DNA of 64,000 nucleotides from Microbacterium lacus (GCF_039531105.1 NZ_BAAAPK010000001.1:2852001-2916000); one strand, 5' to 3'. Shown: positions 43,234-52,750, counted from the first letter of the stretch. Made by a program: numbers and translations. The notes: a model not told the origin generated them from the letters alone.

Positions 43234-43265
43234 CGGGAGGTGAGGGCGCGGACTACGCTCGAAGC

Positions 43266-44465
43266 GTGACAGAACGCGCCCCACTCTCCCGCAAGCTCTC
43301 CGCCATCGCCGAGTCGGCGACCCTCAAGGTCGACGCGAAGGCCAAGGCCCTGCAGGCCGCCGGCCGACCCGTGATCAGCTACGCCGCCGGCGAGCCCGAT
43401 TTCGCGACGCCGCAGTTCATCGTGGATGCCGCTGCCGAGGCCCTGCGCGACCCGGCGAACTTCCGCTACACGCCCGCCGTCGGCCTTCCGGTGCTGCGCG
43501 AGGCGATCGCGGCGAAGACGCTGCGCGACTCGGGCCTGGAGGTCGACCCGAGCCAGGTCATCGTCACCAACGGCGGCAAGCAGTCCGTGTACCAGGCGTT
43601 CCAGGCCGTGGTGAACCCGGGTGACGAGGTGCTGCTGCCCGCGCCGTACTGGACGACCTACCCCGAGGCGATCGCTCTGGCCGACGGCATCCCCGTCGAG
43701 GTCTTCGCCGGCGCCGACCAGGACTACAAGGTCACCGTCGACCAGCTCGAGGCCGCCCGCACCCCTCGCACGACCGCGCTCGTGTTCGTCTCCCCCTCCA
43801 ACCCGACCGGCTCGGTGTACACGCCGGAGGAGACCGCCGCGATCGGCGAGTGGGCCGTCGAGCACGGCATCTGGATCATCTCGGACGAGATCTACCAGAA
43901 CCTCGTCTACGAAGGCGCGCGCGCCGTCTCGATCGTCGAGGCGGTGCCGGATGCCGCTGCCCAGACGATCCTGGTGAACGGCGTCGCGAAGACCTACGCA
44001 ATGACCGGATGGCGCGTGGGCTGGATGGTCGGACCCAAGGACGCGATCAAGCTCGCCGCGAACCTGCAGTCGCACTTGTCCAGCAACGTGAACAACATCG
44101 CCCAGCGCGCGGCCCTCGCCGCCCTGACCGGACCGCAGACCGAGGCGGAGGAGTTCCGCGTCGCGTTCGACCGGCGCCGTCAGCTCATCGTGGGCGAGCT
44201 CGCGAAGATCTCGGGTGTCACGGTCCCGAACCCGCTCGGCGCGTTCTACGTGTACCCCGACGTGCAGGGTCTGCTCGGGCGCACGTGGCGCGGCAAGACG
44301 CCGACCACCTCGCTCGAGCTGGCCGATCTGATCCTCGAGGAGGTCGAGGTCGCGGTGGTCCCCGGCGAGGCGTTCGGTCCGTCCGGATACCTGCGGCTCT
44401 CGTACGCTCTCGGCGACGAGCAGCTGCTCGAGGGCGTGCGGCGCCTGCAAGAGCTCTTCGCCTGA
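43266..44465 (+). CDS. aspC: Aspartate-type aminotransferase (class I/II)
   Basis: 399 residues from GTG 43266. [20 protein letters not shown] at the start of the fold, [14 protein letters not shown] near 178, [12 protein letters not shown] near 205, PLP lysine Lys242 in [16 protein letters not shown], and the terminal Arg in [12 protein letters not shown]. Transfers amino groups between aspartate and 2-oxoglutarate (aspartate or related substrate). In Microbacteriaceae this gene usually adjoins tRNA-Trp-secE-nusG; here about 19 kb separates them. Confidence 0.94.
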   Translation: MTERAPLSRKLSAIAESATLKVDAKAKALQAAGRPVISYAAGEPDFATPQFIVDAAAEALRDPANFRYTPAVGLPVLREAIAAKTLRDSGLEVDPSQVIVTNGGKQSVYQAFQAVVNPGDEVLLPAPYWTTYPEAIALADGIPVEVFAGADQDYKVTVDQLEAARTPRTTALVFVSPSNPTGSVYTPEETAAIGEWAVEHGIWIISDEIYQNLVYEGARAVSIVEAVPDAAAQTILVNGVAKTYAMTGWRVGWMVGPKDAIKLAANLQSHLSSNVNNIAQRAALAALTGPQTEAEEFRVAFDRRRQLIVGELAKISGVTVPNPLGAFYVYPDVQGLLGRTWRGKTPTTSLELADLILEEVEVAVVPGEAFGPSGYLRLSYALGDEQLLEGVRRLQELFA

Positions 44466-44497
44466 TCCGAGCGCGCGGAGCCGGAGTCCCCGTCCCC

Positions 44498-44663
44498 CGA
44501 GATGGTGCCTCCGCCCCCGAGATGGTGCATCCTCCCCCGAGATGGTGCATCCTCCCCCGAGATGGTGCCCACCACCTCGCGAGGAAACCCACCACCTCGC
44601 GGGGAAACCCACCACCTCGCGGGGAAACCCACCATCTCGCGAGGAAACCCACTACCTCGCGAG
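44498..44663. repeat. Opposed 20-bp tandem repeat array downstream of aspC
   Basis: Four direct copies of a 20-bp unit with core CGAGATGGTGC start at 44498, 44518, 44538 and 44558. Then come five units with the inverted core CACCACCTCG (44570, 44590, 44610) or variants CACCATCTCG (44630) and CACTACCTCG (44650), with spacer CGAGGAAACC or CGGGGAAACC. The two halves can pair into a long hairpin. It occupies most of the 399-bp gap after aspC; the rest holds a terminator and no convincing gene. Confidence 0.95.
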
Positions 44664-44809
44664 AGATCGGGCAGGGATGTCGACCGGGGCGCCTGCGGCG
44701 CGTCGCCTTTGTGAACCCACTCACGAAGGAGCCGACATGGGACTGCGCCGCTTGCTCATCGAATTCGCCGCTGCGGCGGCGAATCTGCACCCTGATCACC
44801 GCACGACGT

Positions 44810-44843
44810 ACGACGGGCTCGTCCGTCAGGACGAGCCCGTCGT
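44810..44843 (-). terminator. Terminator downstream of the PepSY gene
   Basis: A perfect 15-bp stem, ACGACGGGCTCGTCC / GGACGAGCCCGTCGT, with loop GTCA, 22 bases after the stop codon. Confidence 0.9.
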
Positions 44844-44864
44844 CGGGAACCGAGAACCGGCGGA

Positions 44865-45428
44865 TCAGTCCGCTTTCACCACCGTGAAAGCGCCGTCGAG
44901 CTCCACGTCGACGTCCTTGCCGTCGCCGAGGTCGATCTCGACCTCGTAGACGTGGTCGGCGTCATCGCTCAGCTCGACGCTCGTGACCGTTCCCGATCCG
45001 ACGTGCGCGAGCGCGGCATCCGATGCCTTCTTCGCGTCCGCGGCGTCCGGGACGCCGTCGTCCGAACCGGATGCCGCACCCCGGTCATCGGGCTGCGCCG
45101 AGACGACCTGCAGGTTCTCGTCGAGCTTGACCTCGACGATGCCACCGCTGTTCTGACGCACGTCGATCTCGTAGGCGTAGGCCGCGTTGTCGTCGATGTC
45201 GGCGTCGATCACGACACCGGGTCCGGCTTCCTTCAGCGCCGCCGCGATCGCGCCCTCGATGTCCGACGGCGCGCCGGACGCGAGCCGGTCGTCGGTCTGC
45301 GTCACAGCGACGTCGTCGGCGTCGAACGGGAGCTCGGCGGTGCCGGTCGCGAACGCGACGGCCGTGCCGGCGCCGATGAGGGCGATCGCTCCGGCGGTGC
45401 CGGCGATCCAGATGATGGGTTTGCGCAT
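44865..45428 (-). CDS. PepSY-domain exported protein
   Basis: 187 residues. N-terminal membrane anchor or signal (KPIIWIAGTAGAIALIGAGT, 3-22), then two PepSY-like domains: IEGAIAAALKEAGPGVVIDA with YAYEIDVRQNSGGIVEVKLD, and ASDAALAHVGSGTVTSVELS with HVYEVEIDLGDGKDVDVELD. A linker between them is Asp/Gly/Ser-rich. PepSY proteins are extracytoplasmic and thought to modulate peptidases or stress responses. It is third in line after the response regulator and histidine kinase, with the same CTGAAG boxes before it as before the regulator, so it is probably their target. Confidence 0.9.
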   Translation of the reverse strand: MRKPIIWIAGTAGAIALIGAGTAVAFATGTAELPFDADDVAVTQTDDRLASGAPSDIEGAIAAALKEAGPGVVIDADIDDNAAYAYEIDVRQNSGGIVEVKLDENLQVVSAQPDDRGAASGSDDGVPDAADAKKASDAALAHVGSGTVTSVELSDDADHVYEVEIDLGDGKDVDVELDGAFTVVKAD

Positions 45429-45468
45429 GGTGTCCTCCTGGGTAGGACTCCACGATCCCGCGCGGCCC

Positions 45469-45485
45469 CTGAAGCCAACCTGAAG
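45469..45485 (-). promoter_or_regulatory. Direct-repeat boxes upstream of the PepSY gene
   Basis: CTGAAG occurs twice 11 bp apart (45469, 45480), 41-57 bases before the start codon. The same hexamer with the same period precedes the response-regulator gene, which fits binding by the OmpR-type regulator. Confidence 0.6.
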
Positions 45486-45497
45486 CGCGGAAAACGG

Positions 45498-46829
45498 TCA
45501 GCCGGGCAGGGTCACGACGAACAGCGCGCCGCCTGAGCGGCCGGCATCCACGCGCACGTCTCCCCCGTGGGCGCGCACGATCTCGCGCACGATCGCGAGC
45601 CCCAGCCCGCTGCCGCCGGCGTCGCGCGCGCGGGCGTCGTCGAGCCGCACGAAGCGCTCGAAGATCCGACTCCGTTCGGACGAGGCGACGCCCGCACCGT
45701 CGTCCTCCACCGTGAGCGCCGCGCCGCCGCCGGCGGGCTCGGCGGTGAACACGACACCGGATCGAGCGTGCCGGGCCGCGTTGTCGGCGAGGTTCCGGAC
45801 CACCTGCCGGAGCAGCGCCGCGTCCCCGCGCACGCGCGCCGGCTGCACGCCGCGGACATCGACCGTCATGCCGCCGAGCGCGCGCAGCCGGGCCGCCTCC
45901 GCCAGAAGGAGGTCGTCGAGGTCGACGTCCCCCAGGTGGAGGGCGAGTCCTCCCTCGTCCGCACGCGTGAGGACCAGCATCCCCTGGACGAGCCGCTCGA
46001 GCCGCCCACCCTCGTCGAGCACGGCGTCGCTCAGCTCCGCCGCGCTGATGCGGTCGGGGTGCGCACGGGCCACCTCCGCGAACTGACGCAGCGACGCCAG
46101 CGGCGACTTGAGCTCGTGCGACGCATCCGAGACGAACCGTCGCTGCGCGACCTGCGATTCGTCGAGCCGGCTCAGCATGCCGTTCATCGTGTGGGCGAGG
46201 CGGCCGATCTCGTCGTTCGTGGCCGGTTCGTCCACCCGTGCCGACAGATCGCTCGCCGAGAGCGTCTCGACCTGGCGCCGCATCCGCTCGACCGGGGCGA
46301 GCGAACGACCGACCGCGAACCACGTCGTGAGCGCGACGATCGCCGTGACGACCGGGACCGAGACCGCCAGGAGCACGCCGACCGTGGTGAGGGTGACATC
46401 CACCTCTTCCGTGCTGCGTCCCGCGACGACGATCCAGTCGCCGGCCTCGCGTTCGACCGCCACGACGAACGGCGGATCTCCCGGATCGAGCCGGATGAGC
46501 GATGGCGCGGACCCCTCGCGGTCGGCGAGCGCTCCGACGTCCTCGGCGGCGTCGCTCGCGGCGACCACCGCGCCGCTGTCCCGGTCGATCAGCTGCCAGA
46601 ACCGGTCGTCGTCGATGTCGGGGAGCGATTCCGGGCCGGAGGCGTCCACCTGCTCCGCGAACGCCGCGGCATCCTGCTGCGCGGCGGAGTCGAGCTGACC
46701 GTACAGCGCGCCGCGCAGGGTGAACCAGAAGCCGACGGCGCCGAGCGCGAGCGCGAGGAGGACGACGGATGCCGCCACCGCGGTGATACGGGCGCGGATG
46801 CCCGGCCCACCCCGCGGCCGCTCAGCCAT
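45498..46829 (-). CDS. Sensor histidine kinase (HisKA type)
   Basis: 443 residues from ATG 46829, overlapping the response-regulator stop by eight bases. Two membrane helices (about 15-37 and 150-172) flank an extracytoplasmic sensor of about 110 residues. A HAMP linker follows, then the H-box FVSDASHELKSPLASLRQFA with phospho-acceptor His238, N-box VVRNLADNAARHA, and G-boxes DDGAGV and GGSGLGLAIV. Stimulus unknown; cell-envelope or metal stress is plausible from the PepSY target. Confidence 0.94.
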   Translation of the reverse strand: MAERPRGGPGIRARITAVAASVVLLALALGAVGFWFTLRGALYGQLDSAAQQDAAAFAEQVDASGPESLPDIDDDRFWQLIDRDSGAVVAASDAAEDVGALADREGSAPSLIRLDPGDPPFVVAVEREAGDWIVVAGRSTEEVDVTLTTVGVLLAVSVPVVTAIVALTTWFAVGRSLAPVERMRRQVETLSASDLSARVDEPATNDEIGRLAHTMNGMLSRLDESQVAQRRFVSDASHELKSPLASLRQFAEVARAHPDRISAAELSDAVLDEGGRLERLVQGMLVLTRADEGGLALHLGDVDLDDLLLAEAARLRALGGMTVDVRGVQPARVRGDAALLRQVVRNLADNAARHARSGVVFTAEPAGGGAALTVEDDGAGVASSERSRIFERFVRLDDARARDAGGSGLGLAIVREIVRAHGGDVRVDAGRSGGALFVVTLPG

Positions 46830-47496
46830 CCGCGTCGATCCGGTAGCCGGCCCCGCGCACGGTTCGGATGCTCTCGCGGCCGAACGGCCGGTCGATCTTG
46901 CTCCGCAAGTGCCCGATGTACACCTCGACGATGTTCGGGTCGCCCTCGAAGGCGAAGTCCCAGACGCCGCCGAGGATGTCGGCCTTCGGCACGACCTCAC
47001 CCGCGCGCCGGACCAGGAACTCGAGCACCGAGAACTCGCGCGTCGTCAGCTCGATCGGGGTCTCGCTGCGCCGCACGGTCCGCGCGGCGGGGTCCAGCTC
47101 CAGGTCGCCGACGCGGAGGATCGCCGGGCGGGCGCCGGCACCGCGCCGGATGAGCGCGCGGACGCGGGCGACGAGCACCGCGAACGAGAACGGCTTGGTG
47201 AGGTAGTCGTCCGCGCCGGTGTCCAGGCCCTCGACCTGGTCCCACTCGCCGTCCTTCGCGGTCAGCATCAGGACCGGCGTCCAGTTCTCCTCGTCGCGCA
47301 GGGTGCGGCACACCACGTAGCCGTTCATGCCGGGCAGCATGATGTCGAGCAGGATCGCCGCGTACTGCTGCTCGCGGGCGAGCCACAGCCCGTCGGTGCC
47401 GGTGTGCGCGACGTCGACGGCGAAACCCTCGGCCTCCAGTCCCCGCTTGAGGCCCTCCGCCAGGCGCGGCTCGTCGTCCACCACCAGGAGTCGCAT
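46822..47496 (-). CDS. OmpR/PhoB-family response regulator
   Basis: 224 residues from ATG 47496. Receiver domain with Asp7-Asp8, phospho-acceptor Asp51 (ILLDIMLPG) and the conserved Lys in YLTKPFSF. The C-terminal winged helix contains LTTREFSVLEFLVRRAGEVV and VEVYIGHLRSKIDRPFGRES. Partner of the kinase encoded directly downstream. Three CTGAAG-like boxes precede it, indicating autoregulation. Confidence 0.95.
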   Translation of the reverse strand: MRLLVVDDEPRLAEGLKRGLEAEGFAVDVAHTGTDGLWLAREQQYAAILLDIMLPGMNGYVVCRTLRDEENWTPVLMLTAKDGEWDQVEGLDTGADDYLTKPFSFAVLVARVRALIRRGAGARPAILRVGDLELDPAARTVRRSETPIELTTREFSVLEFLVRRAGEVVPKADILGGVWDFAFEGDPNIVEVYIGHLRSKIDRPFGRESIRTVRGAGYRIDADG

Positions 47497-47519
47497 GCTC
47501 CCATCGTGGCGCATCGGGG

Positions 47520-47547
47520 CTGAAGCGCACCTGAAGCGCGCGTGAAG
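47520..47547 (-). promoter_or_regulatory. Direct-repeat boxes upstream of the response regulator
   Basis: CTGAAG at 47520 and 47531 and GTGAAG at 47542 form three boxes at an 11-bp period, the helical repeat favoured by tandem OmpR-type dimers. They lie 24-51 bases before the start codon. Confidence 0.65.
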
Positions 47548-47557
47548 CGCGGCGGGG

Positions 47558-48694
47558 CTAGAGCTCGACGCCGACGAGCACCGGCTCCGGCTGCAGAATG
47601 AGTCCGAACTCGGCCTGCACGCGGCCCTGGATGAATCGCGCAAGCTGCGCGAGCTCCTCCGCCGTGCCCTCGCCCCGGTTCGTGAGCGCGAGCGCGTGCT
47701 TGCTCGACAGCGCGGCCCGCGAGCGCGGGAGCTTGAAGCCTTTGCGCAACCCGGCGTGCTCGATGAGCCACGCCGCGCTGATCTTGACGTCCGACTCCTG
47801 CGCCGCGGCGCGGGGCACGTAGCCCTCGTACGCGGCGAGCGGGATCACCAGGACCGGGTCGAGGTCGGGCGTCACCGGCCATCGCGGGCACTCCGGCGGC
47901 AGCGTGCGGGCGAAGGATGCCGACACGATCGCGTTCTGGAAGAACGACCCCGCGCTGTAGGTGTCGGGGTCGGACGCGTCGAGCACCATGCCCTTGCGGC
48001 GTCGGGTCTCGAGGACGTGCTCCCGCACCCATGCGAGCGAGACGGTGTCCTCGGGGGCGAGTCCGAGGGCGGCGCGCAGCTGTTCTCCCGCGACCGGCCG
48101 CTCCCCGTGCCCGACGTCGGCGAGCTCGAGCGTGACGGACAGGATCACGGCCGGGCGCTGGGCGACCGAACCGTAGTGCTGCTTGAACACCGACGTGCGG
48201 AACCCCAGCCCGAGCTCGGACGCGGGCACCGTCGCGACATCGCCGGTCGCCTCGTCGATGAGCTCGACCTCGGCGAGGGTCTGGACGATCTCCTGGCCGT
48301 AGGCGCCGATGTTCTGCACGGGGGCCGCGCCGACGGTCCCGGGGATCCCGGCCATCGCCTCGATGCCGGCGAGCCCTTCGGTGACGGCGTGGGCGACGAG
48401 GTCGTCCCAGTCGTGACCGGCCTGCACCCGCAGCCGTACGAAGCCGGGCCGGGGTGACGGCAACCGCTCGATGCCTTTCGTGAGGACGCGCACGACGGTC
48501 CCCTCGAACGGCTCGTCTCCGACGAACAGGTTGGAGCCGCCGCCGAGGACGAGCAGCGGCTCGCCGTCGGCCCAGGCCTCGCGGAGCACGCCGATGAGCT
48601 CGTCCACGGTGAGCGCGTCGACCATGCGCGCCGGCGCGGCTCCGGTGCGGAGCGTCGTCAGCTGCGAGAGCGGTATCGGGTCGATCTCGGGCAT
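47558..48694 (-). CDS. murB: UDP-N-acetylenolpyruvoylglucosamine reductase
   Basis: 378 residues. FAD-binding VLGGGSNLFVGDE near 48 and GIPGTVGAAPVQNIGAYGQE near 125, and the proton-donor serine in SAGSFFQNAIVS near 240. Reduces the enolpyruvyl group to make UDP-MurNAc for peptidoglycan. Three bases after the MaoC-fold hadB-like gene, apparently in one operon with it. Confidence 0.96.
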   Translation of the reverse strand: MPEIDPIPLSQLTTLRTGAAPARMVDALTVDELIGVLREAWADGEPLLVLGGGSNLFVGDEPFEGTVVRVLTKGIERLPSPRPGFVRLRVQAGHDWDDLVAHAVTEGLAGIEAMAGIPGTVGAAPVQNIGAYGQEIVQTLAEVELIDEATGDVATVPASELGLGFRTSVFKQHYGSVAQRPAVILSVTLELADVGHGERPVAGEQLRAALGLAPEDTVSLAWVREHVLETRRRKGMVLDASDPDTYSAGSFFQNAIVSASFARTLPPECPRWPVTPDLDPVLVIPLAAYEGYVPRAAAQESDVKISAAWLIEHAGLRKGFKLPRSRAALSSKHALALTNRGEGTAEELAQLARFIQGRVQAEFGLILQPEPVLVGVEL

Positions 48695-48697
48695 CGG

Positions 48698-49102
48698 CTA
48701 GACGGACCGCACCCGCACCTGCGCCTTGCCGAGGACGGTGGTGTCGGCGTGGGTGACGGTGAGGTCGATGCGCAGCTCGTCGTCCTGCACCGCGCCGACC
48801 TTCGCGACGATGCGCAGCTCGGCGCCGGTCTCGGGGTCCACGACGACGGGACGCGTGAAGCGCACGCCGTACTCGAGGATGCGCCCGGAATCGCCGAGCC
48901 ACGGCACGAGCGTCTCGACGGCGAGGCCCATCGTGAGCATGCCGTGTGCGAGCACACCGGGAAGACCGACGGATGCCGCCACGTCGTCTCGGTAGTGGAT
49001 CGGGTTGAAGTCACCTGAGGCGCCGGCGTAGCGGACGAGGGACTCACGCGTGAGGTGGACGCTGCGCTCGGCGACGACGTCTCCGACGGCGGCGGCGCTC
49101 AC
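48698..49102 (-). CDS. MaoC-fold dehydratase, HadB-like subunit
   Basis: 134 residues, single hotdog fold with the hydratase-2 motif YAGASGDFNPIHYRDDVA giving catalytic Asp31 and His36. Together with the partner encoded upstream (four-base overlap) it resembles the mycobacterial HadAB (3R)-hydroxyacyl dehydratase, which also neighbours secE-nusG. Microbacteriaceae make no mycolates, so the acyl substrate is uncertain. Confidence 0.9.
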   Translation of the reverse strand: MSAAAVGDVVAERSVHLTRESLVRYAGASGDFNPIHYRDDVAASVGLPGVLAHGMLTMGLAVETLVPWLGDSGRILEYGVRFTRPVVVDPETGAELRIVAKVGAVQDDELRIDLTVTHADTTVLGKAQVRVRSV

Positions 49103-49548
49103 TTCTCGCCCTCCCCGACCAGGAGCACCGACGTGGCGGTGACGACGTGCGCACCCGCGGCGTCGGTGATCTCCGCCTCGCTCGTGACCATGGCGTTGCC
49201 GCCGATCGCGCGGATGCCGGTCACCGACAGCGTGCCGGTCAGTTCGTCGCCCGCGACGATCGGGCGGGTGTAGCGGAAGCGCTGCTCGGCGTGCAGGACG
49301 TTCTGCAGCACGATGCCGGAGTCGGGCTCGGCGAGCAGCTGCTGGAGGGTCTGGTCCTGGATGACCATCGCGAACGTCGGCGGTGCGACGACGTCGGCGT
49401 ACCCGAGCGCCTCCGCGGCCGCCGGGTCGACGTGCTGCGGGTCGTCGGCGAAGACCGCACGGGCGAACTCCCGCACTTTCTCACGACCGACGAGATACGG
49501 GGCGGTCGGGGGGAAGACCCGCCCGACGAGCTCGGGATTCACTGGCAC
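49099..49548 (-). CDS. MaoC-like dehydratase N-terminal domain protein, HadA-like subunit
   Basis: 149 residues starting at GTG 49548. FAS1-type DH1/HadA pattern: KVREFARAVFADDPQHVDPA near 23 without the Asp-His catalytic motif, and a conserved APPTFAMVIQDQTL segment. Acts as the substrate-binding partner of the HadB-like subunit, whose gene it overlaps by four bases. Confidence 0.9.
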   Translation of the reverse strand: MPVNPELVGRVFPPTAPYLVGREKVREFARAVFADDPQHVDPAAAEALGYADVVAPPTFAMVIQDQTLQQLLAEPDSGIVLQNVLHAEQRFRYTRPIVAGDELTGTLSVTGIRAIGGNAMVTSEAEITDAAGAHVVTATSVLLVGEGEK

Positions 49549-49586
49549 CGGACAAGTCTACCGAGCGGCCCCGCGACCGCCGCGGC

Positions 49587-50393
49587 TCAGGCCTTCCGGG
49601 ACCGGATCGTGCGCACCGCCATCTGGGTGGCGATGAAGACGAGGAACGCGGCGAACAGGACGTTGCCCCAGAACGGATCGACGAGCGTCGCGATCCAGGC
49701 TCCGAGCGCGGTCGTGGTGCAGGCTGCGACGCCGATGAGGGCGGCGGCCTTCAGATCGACGTTCGCGCGGCGGATGTTGCCGATCGTGCCCGAGATCGCG
49801 GTCGGGATCATCATGAGCAGCGACGTGCCCTTCGCGATCAGGTCGCTCGTGCCGAAGAGCAGCATGAGGGCGGGGACGACGATGATCCCGCCGCCGACGC
49901 CGATCAGTCCCGCGATCGTCCCGGTGATCAGACCCAGCACGACGAGACCGATGATCGACCACACGGTCAGCGGCAGCCCGGCATCCCGCGAGGGGATCAC
50001 CAGGAACAGGCTGACGATCACTCCCAGCAGGAACGCGATGAATGCCCAGCGCAGCGCGAACAGGGACACCCGCGGCAGGAGCCACGTGCCGATCTGGGCG
50101 CCGACGACCGCGCCGGCGGCGAGGATCAGTGCGGGGATCCAGGCGACCGACCCGTTCAGCGCGTACGCGATCACGCCGACCGTCGCGGTCGGGACGATCG
50201 CGGCGAGAGACGTGCCCGCCGCGAGCCGCTGGTTGTAGGCGAGGATCAGCACGAGGAGCGGGACGATCACCGTCCCGCCGCCGACACCGAACAGCCCCGA
50301 CATGAGACCCGCGAGGAGTCCGATGCCCAGGCACGTGAGGATGTACTTCGCGCCCTTCGGTTCGGAGGTGTGCGGCGCGTCGATCTCGGGCAT
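49587..50393 (-). CDS. TauE/SafE-family sulfite exporter-like permease
   Basis: 268 residues from ATG 50393 with about eight helices. The family's internal repeat is visible: GLMSGLFGVGGGTVIVPLLV (about 28-47) and GLIGVGGGIIVVPALMLLFG (about 170-189). Exports sulfite or sulfonates, or imports related anions; substrate not deducible. Five bases after hemL on the same strand, so it may be read through from the heme operon. Confidence 0.93.
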   Translation of the reverse strand: MPEIDAPHTSEPKGAKYILTCLGIGLLAGLMSGLFGVGGGTVIVPLLVLILAYNQRLAAGTSLAAIVPTATVGVIAYALNGSVAWIPALILAAGAVVGAQIGTWLLPRVSLFALRWAFIAFLLGVIVSLFLVIPSRDAGLPLTVWSIIGLVVLGLITGTIAGLIGVGGGIIVVPALMLLFGTSDLIAKGTSLLMMIPTAISGTIGNIRRANVDLKAAALIGVAACTTTALGAWIATLVDPFWGNVLFAAFLVFIATQMAVRTIRSRKA

Positions 50394-50398
50394 GCCCT

Positions 50399-51736
50399 CT
50401 ATCCTGCCGCGTCGGGGCGCGGAGCCTCGACAGCGGCCCGCACCGCGGCGGGGAGGGCGGTGATGATGCGGTCCAGCTCGCGGTCGGTGTGCGAGGCCGA
50501 CAGGAACCACGCTTCGAACACGCTCGGCGGCAGGCTGATGCCGGACTCGAGCATCGAGGTGAAGAACGCCCGGTAGCGCCAGGCCTCCTGGTCCTTCGCA
50601 TCGTCGTAGTCGCGGACCTCTCCGTCGCGGAACGCGAGGGAGAACAGGTTGCCGGCACGGGACACGGTCACCGGGAGCCCCTGGGCGGCGAACGCATCCT
50701 CGACGGCACCGGAGAGCACCGCCGCGGAGTGGTCGATACGCGCGTACACGCCGTCGTCGGCGGCGCGCAGCGTGGCGTGGCCGGCCGCGACGGCGAGCGG
50801 ATTGCCGCTCAGCGTCCCGGCCTGGTAGACGGGGCCGAGCGGTGCGAGGAGTTCCATGATCTCGGCACGTCCGGCGACCGCCGCGAGCGGCAGCCCGCCG
50901 CCGACGATCTTGCCGAACGTCACGAGGTCCGGTGTCCACGGCTCTTCGTCCGCGCTCCGCGCCTCCAGGCCCCACCATCCGGCCGGATCGACGCGGAAGC
51001 CGGTGAGCACTTCGTCCAGGATGAGCAGTGCGCCCTCGCGTCGCGTCAGGTCCGCCAGGTGCCGGTTGAACCGGGGTCCGGGCACGAGCACGCCCGCGTT
51101 CGCACCCGCGGCCTCCGTGATCACCGCGGCGATGCGACCGGGGTGGGCCGCGAACGTGGCCTCGAGCGCTCCGAGGTCGTTGTACGGCAGGACGATCGTG
51201 AGGGCGGCCACGGCGGCGGGGACGCCGGCCGACCCCGGCAGACCGAGGGTGGCCACGCCCGAACCCGACTCGGCGAGCAACCCGTCCGAGTGCCCGTGGT
51301 AGTGGCCGGCGAACTTGATGACGAGGTCTCGGCCGGTGGCGCCGCGCGCGAGACGGACCGCCGTCATCGTCGCCTCGGTCCCGGTGGAGACCAGGCGCAC
51401 CCGCTCGAACATGCGGGTCGAGCCCACGGTCGTCCGCTCCCGCAGCAGCTCCGCGAGCTGCGCCTCTCCGGGCGTGGTCGCCCCGAACGACAGCCCGTGT
51501 GCGGCGGCGCGCTGCACGGCCGCCACGACGTCGGGGTGCGCGTGGCCGAGCAGGGCGGGACCCCACGAGCACACGAGGTCGACGTATTCGCGACCCTCGA
51601 CATCCGTCACGTACGGCCCGCGGGCTGAGACGAGGAACCGCGGAGTGCCGCCGACGGACCGGTAGGCACGGACGGGCGAGTTCACCCCGCCCGGGATCAC
51701 CGCCTGCGCGCGCGCGAACTCTGTCTGATTCGTCAT
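50399..51736 (-). CDS. hemL: Glutamate-1-semialdehyde 2,1-aminomutase
   Basis: 445 residues from ATG 51736. [20 protein letters not shown] start, [18 protein letters not shown] near 145, [11 protein letters not shown] near 235, and PLP lysine Lys276 in [17 protein letters not shown]. Converts GSA from HemA into 5-aminolevulinate. Overlaps hemB by four bases. Confidence 0.97.
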   Translation of the reverse strand: MTNQTEFARAQAVIPGGVNSPVRAYRSVGGTPRFLVSARGPYVTDVEGREYVDLVCSWGPALLGHAHPDVVAAVQRAAAHGLSFGATTPGEAQLAELLRERTTVGSTRMFERVRLVSTGTEATMTAVRLARGATGRDLVIKFAGHYHGHSDGLLAESGSGVATLGLPGSAGVPAAVAALTIVLPYNDLGALEATFAAHPGRIAAVITEAAGANAGVLVPGPRFNRHLADLTRREGALLILDEVLTGFRVDPAGWWGLEARSADEEPWTPDLVTFGKIVGGGLPLAAVAGRAEIMELLAPLGPVYQAGTLSGNPLAVAAGHATLRAADDGVYARIDHSAAVLSGAVEDAFAAQGLPVTVSRAGNLFSLAFRDGEVRDYDDAKDQEAWRYRAFFTSMLESGISLPPSVFEAWFLSASHTDRELDRIITALPAAVRAAVEAPRPDAAG

Positions 51737-52728
51737 GCTCCGGCTCCGTCCTGGAGAAGGTGCGCCGCCTCGACGGCCCAGTAGGTGAGGATGCCGTCGG
51801 CGCCGGCTCGCCGGATGGAGACGAGCGATTCGAGCACCGCCCGCTCGCGGTCGATCCAGCCGTTCGCCGCGGCGGCTTCGATCATGGAGTACTCGCCGCT
51901 GACCTGATAGGCCCACACCGGGACCGGGGATGCCGCGGCCACGCGGGACAGCACGTCCAGGTACAGCGAGGCGGGCTTGACCATGACGACATCCGCGCCC
52001 TCGGCGACGTCGATCGCGGCCTCGCGCTCCCCTTCCCGCGCGTTCGCGGGGTCGAGCTGGTACGTGCGGCGGTCGCCTTCGAGGGAGGACTGCACCGCCT
52101 CGCGGAACGGTCCGTACAGCGCAGAGGCGTACTTCGCGGCGTAGCCGAGGATCGCGGTGTCGTGGTGGCCGTGGGCGTCGAGGACGTCGCGGACCGCGCG
52201 CACCTGACCGTCCATCATCCCGGACAAGCCGAGCAGCGCCGAGCCGGCGGACGCCTGCGCGAGAGCCATCGCGCGGTACCGCTCCAGGCTCGCGTCGTTG
52301 TCGACGCGGCCGGCTCCGTCGAGCACGCCGCAGTGGCCGTGATCGGTGAACTCGTCCAGGCACAGATCGGTCTGCACCACGAGGTCACCGCCGACCTCGG
52401 CGGCGGCGATCCGCGTGGCGACGTTCAGGATGCCGTCCGGGTCATCCGCTCCGGAGCCGGTGGCGTCCTTGTGCGCGGGGACTCCGAACAGCATCACGCC
52501 GCCGATGCCGGCATCCGCGGCATCATGCAGGGCTCGTTTGAACGAGTCGGTCGTGTGCTGGACGACTCCGGGCATCGAGGAGATCGGGACGGGCTCGCTC
52601 ACGCCCTCGCGGACGAACATCGGCAGGACGAGCTCGCGCGCGTGCAGCCGCGTCTGGGCGACCAGGCGCCGCCAGGCGGGAGTCGCGCGGGTGCGTCGGG
52701 GACGGATGTCGGGCAGGGGCGTGGTCAT
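51733..52728 (-). CDS. hemB: Delta-aminolevulinic acid dehydratase (porphobilinogen synthase)
   Basis: 331 residues from ATG 52728. Schiff-base lysines lie in [18 protein letters not shown] and [12 protein letters not shown]. The metal-site segment is [14 protein letters not shown], keeping two of the three zinc cysteines with Asp in the middle position. Joins two 5-aminolevulinate molecules to porphobilinogen. Between hemC and hemL in the operon. Confidence 0.97.
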   Translation of the reverse strand: MTTPLPDIRPRRTRATPAWRRLVAQTRLHARELVLPMFVREGVSEPVPISSMPGVVQHTTDSFKRALHDAADAGIGGVMLFGVPAHKDATGSGADDPDGILNVATRIAAAEVGGDLVVQTDLCLDEFTDHGHCGVLDGAGRVDNDASLERYRAMALAQASAGSALLGLSGMMDGQVRAVRDVLDAHGHHDTAILGYAAKYASALYGPFREAVQSSLEGDRRTYQLDPANAREGEREAAIDVAEGADVVMVKPASLYLDVLSRVAAASPVPVWAYQVSGEYSMIEAAAANGWIDRERAVLESLVSIRRAGADGILTYWAVEAAHLLQDGAGA

Positions 52729-52750
52729 GGGCGTCCTTTCCGCGCGGCGG

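Noticed and set aside
44498..44663. CRISPR array
   Set aside because: Units are 20 bp with no unique spacers, change orientation halfway, and no cas genes are in the window.
44542..44949. A 135-codon plus-strand frame, or a 71-codon one from ATG 44737 with GAAGGAG upstream
   Set aside because: The long form reads through the 20-bp repeat array. The short form crosses a perfect terminator hairpin and overlaps the PepSY gene antisense, and no family is recognised.
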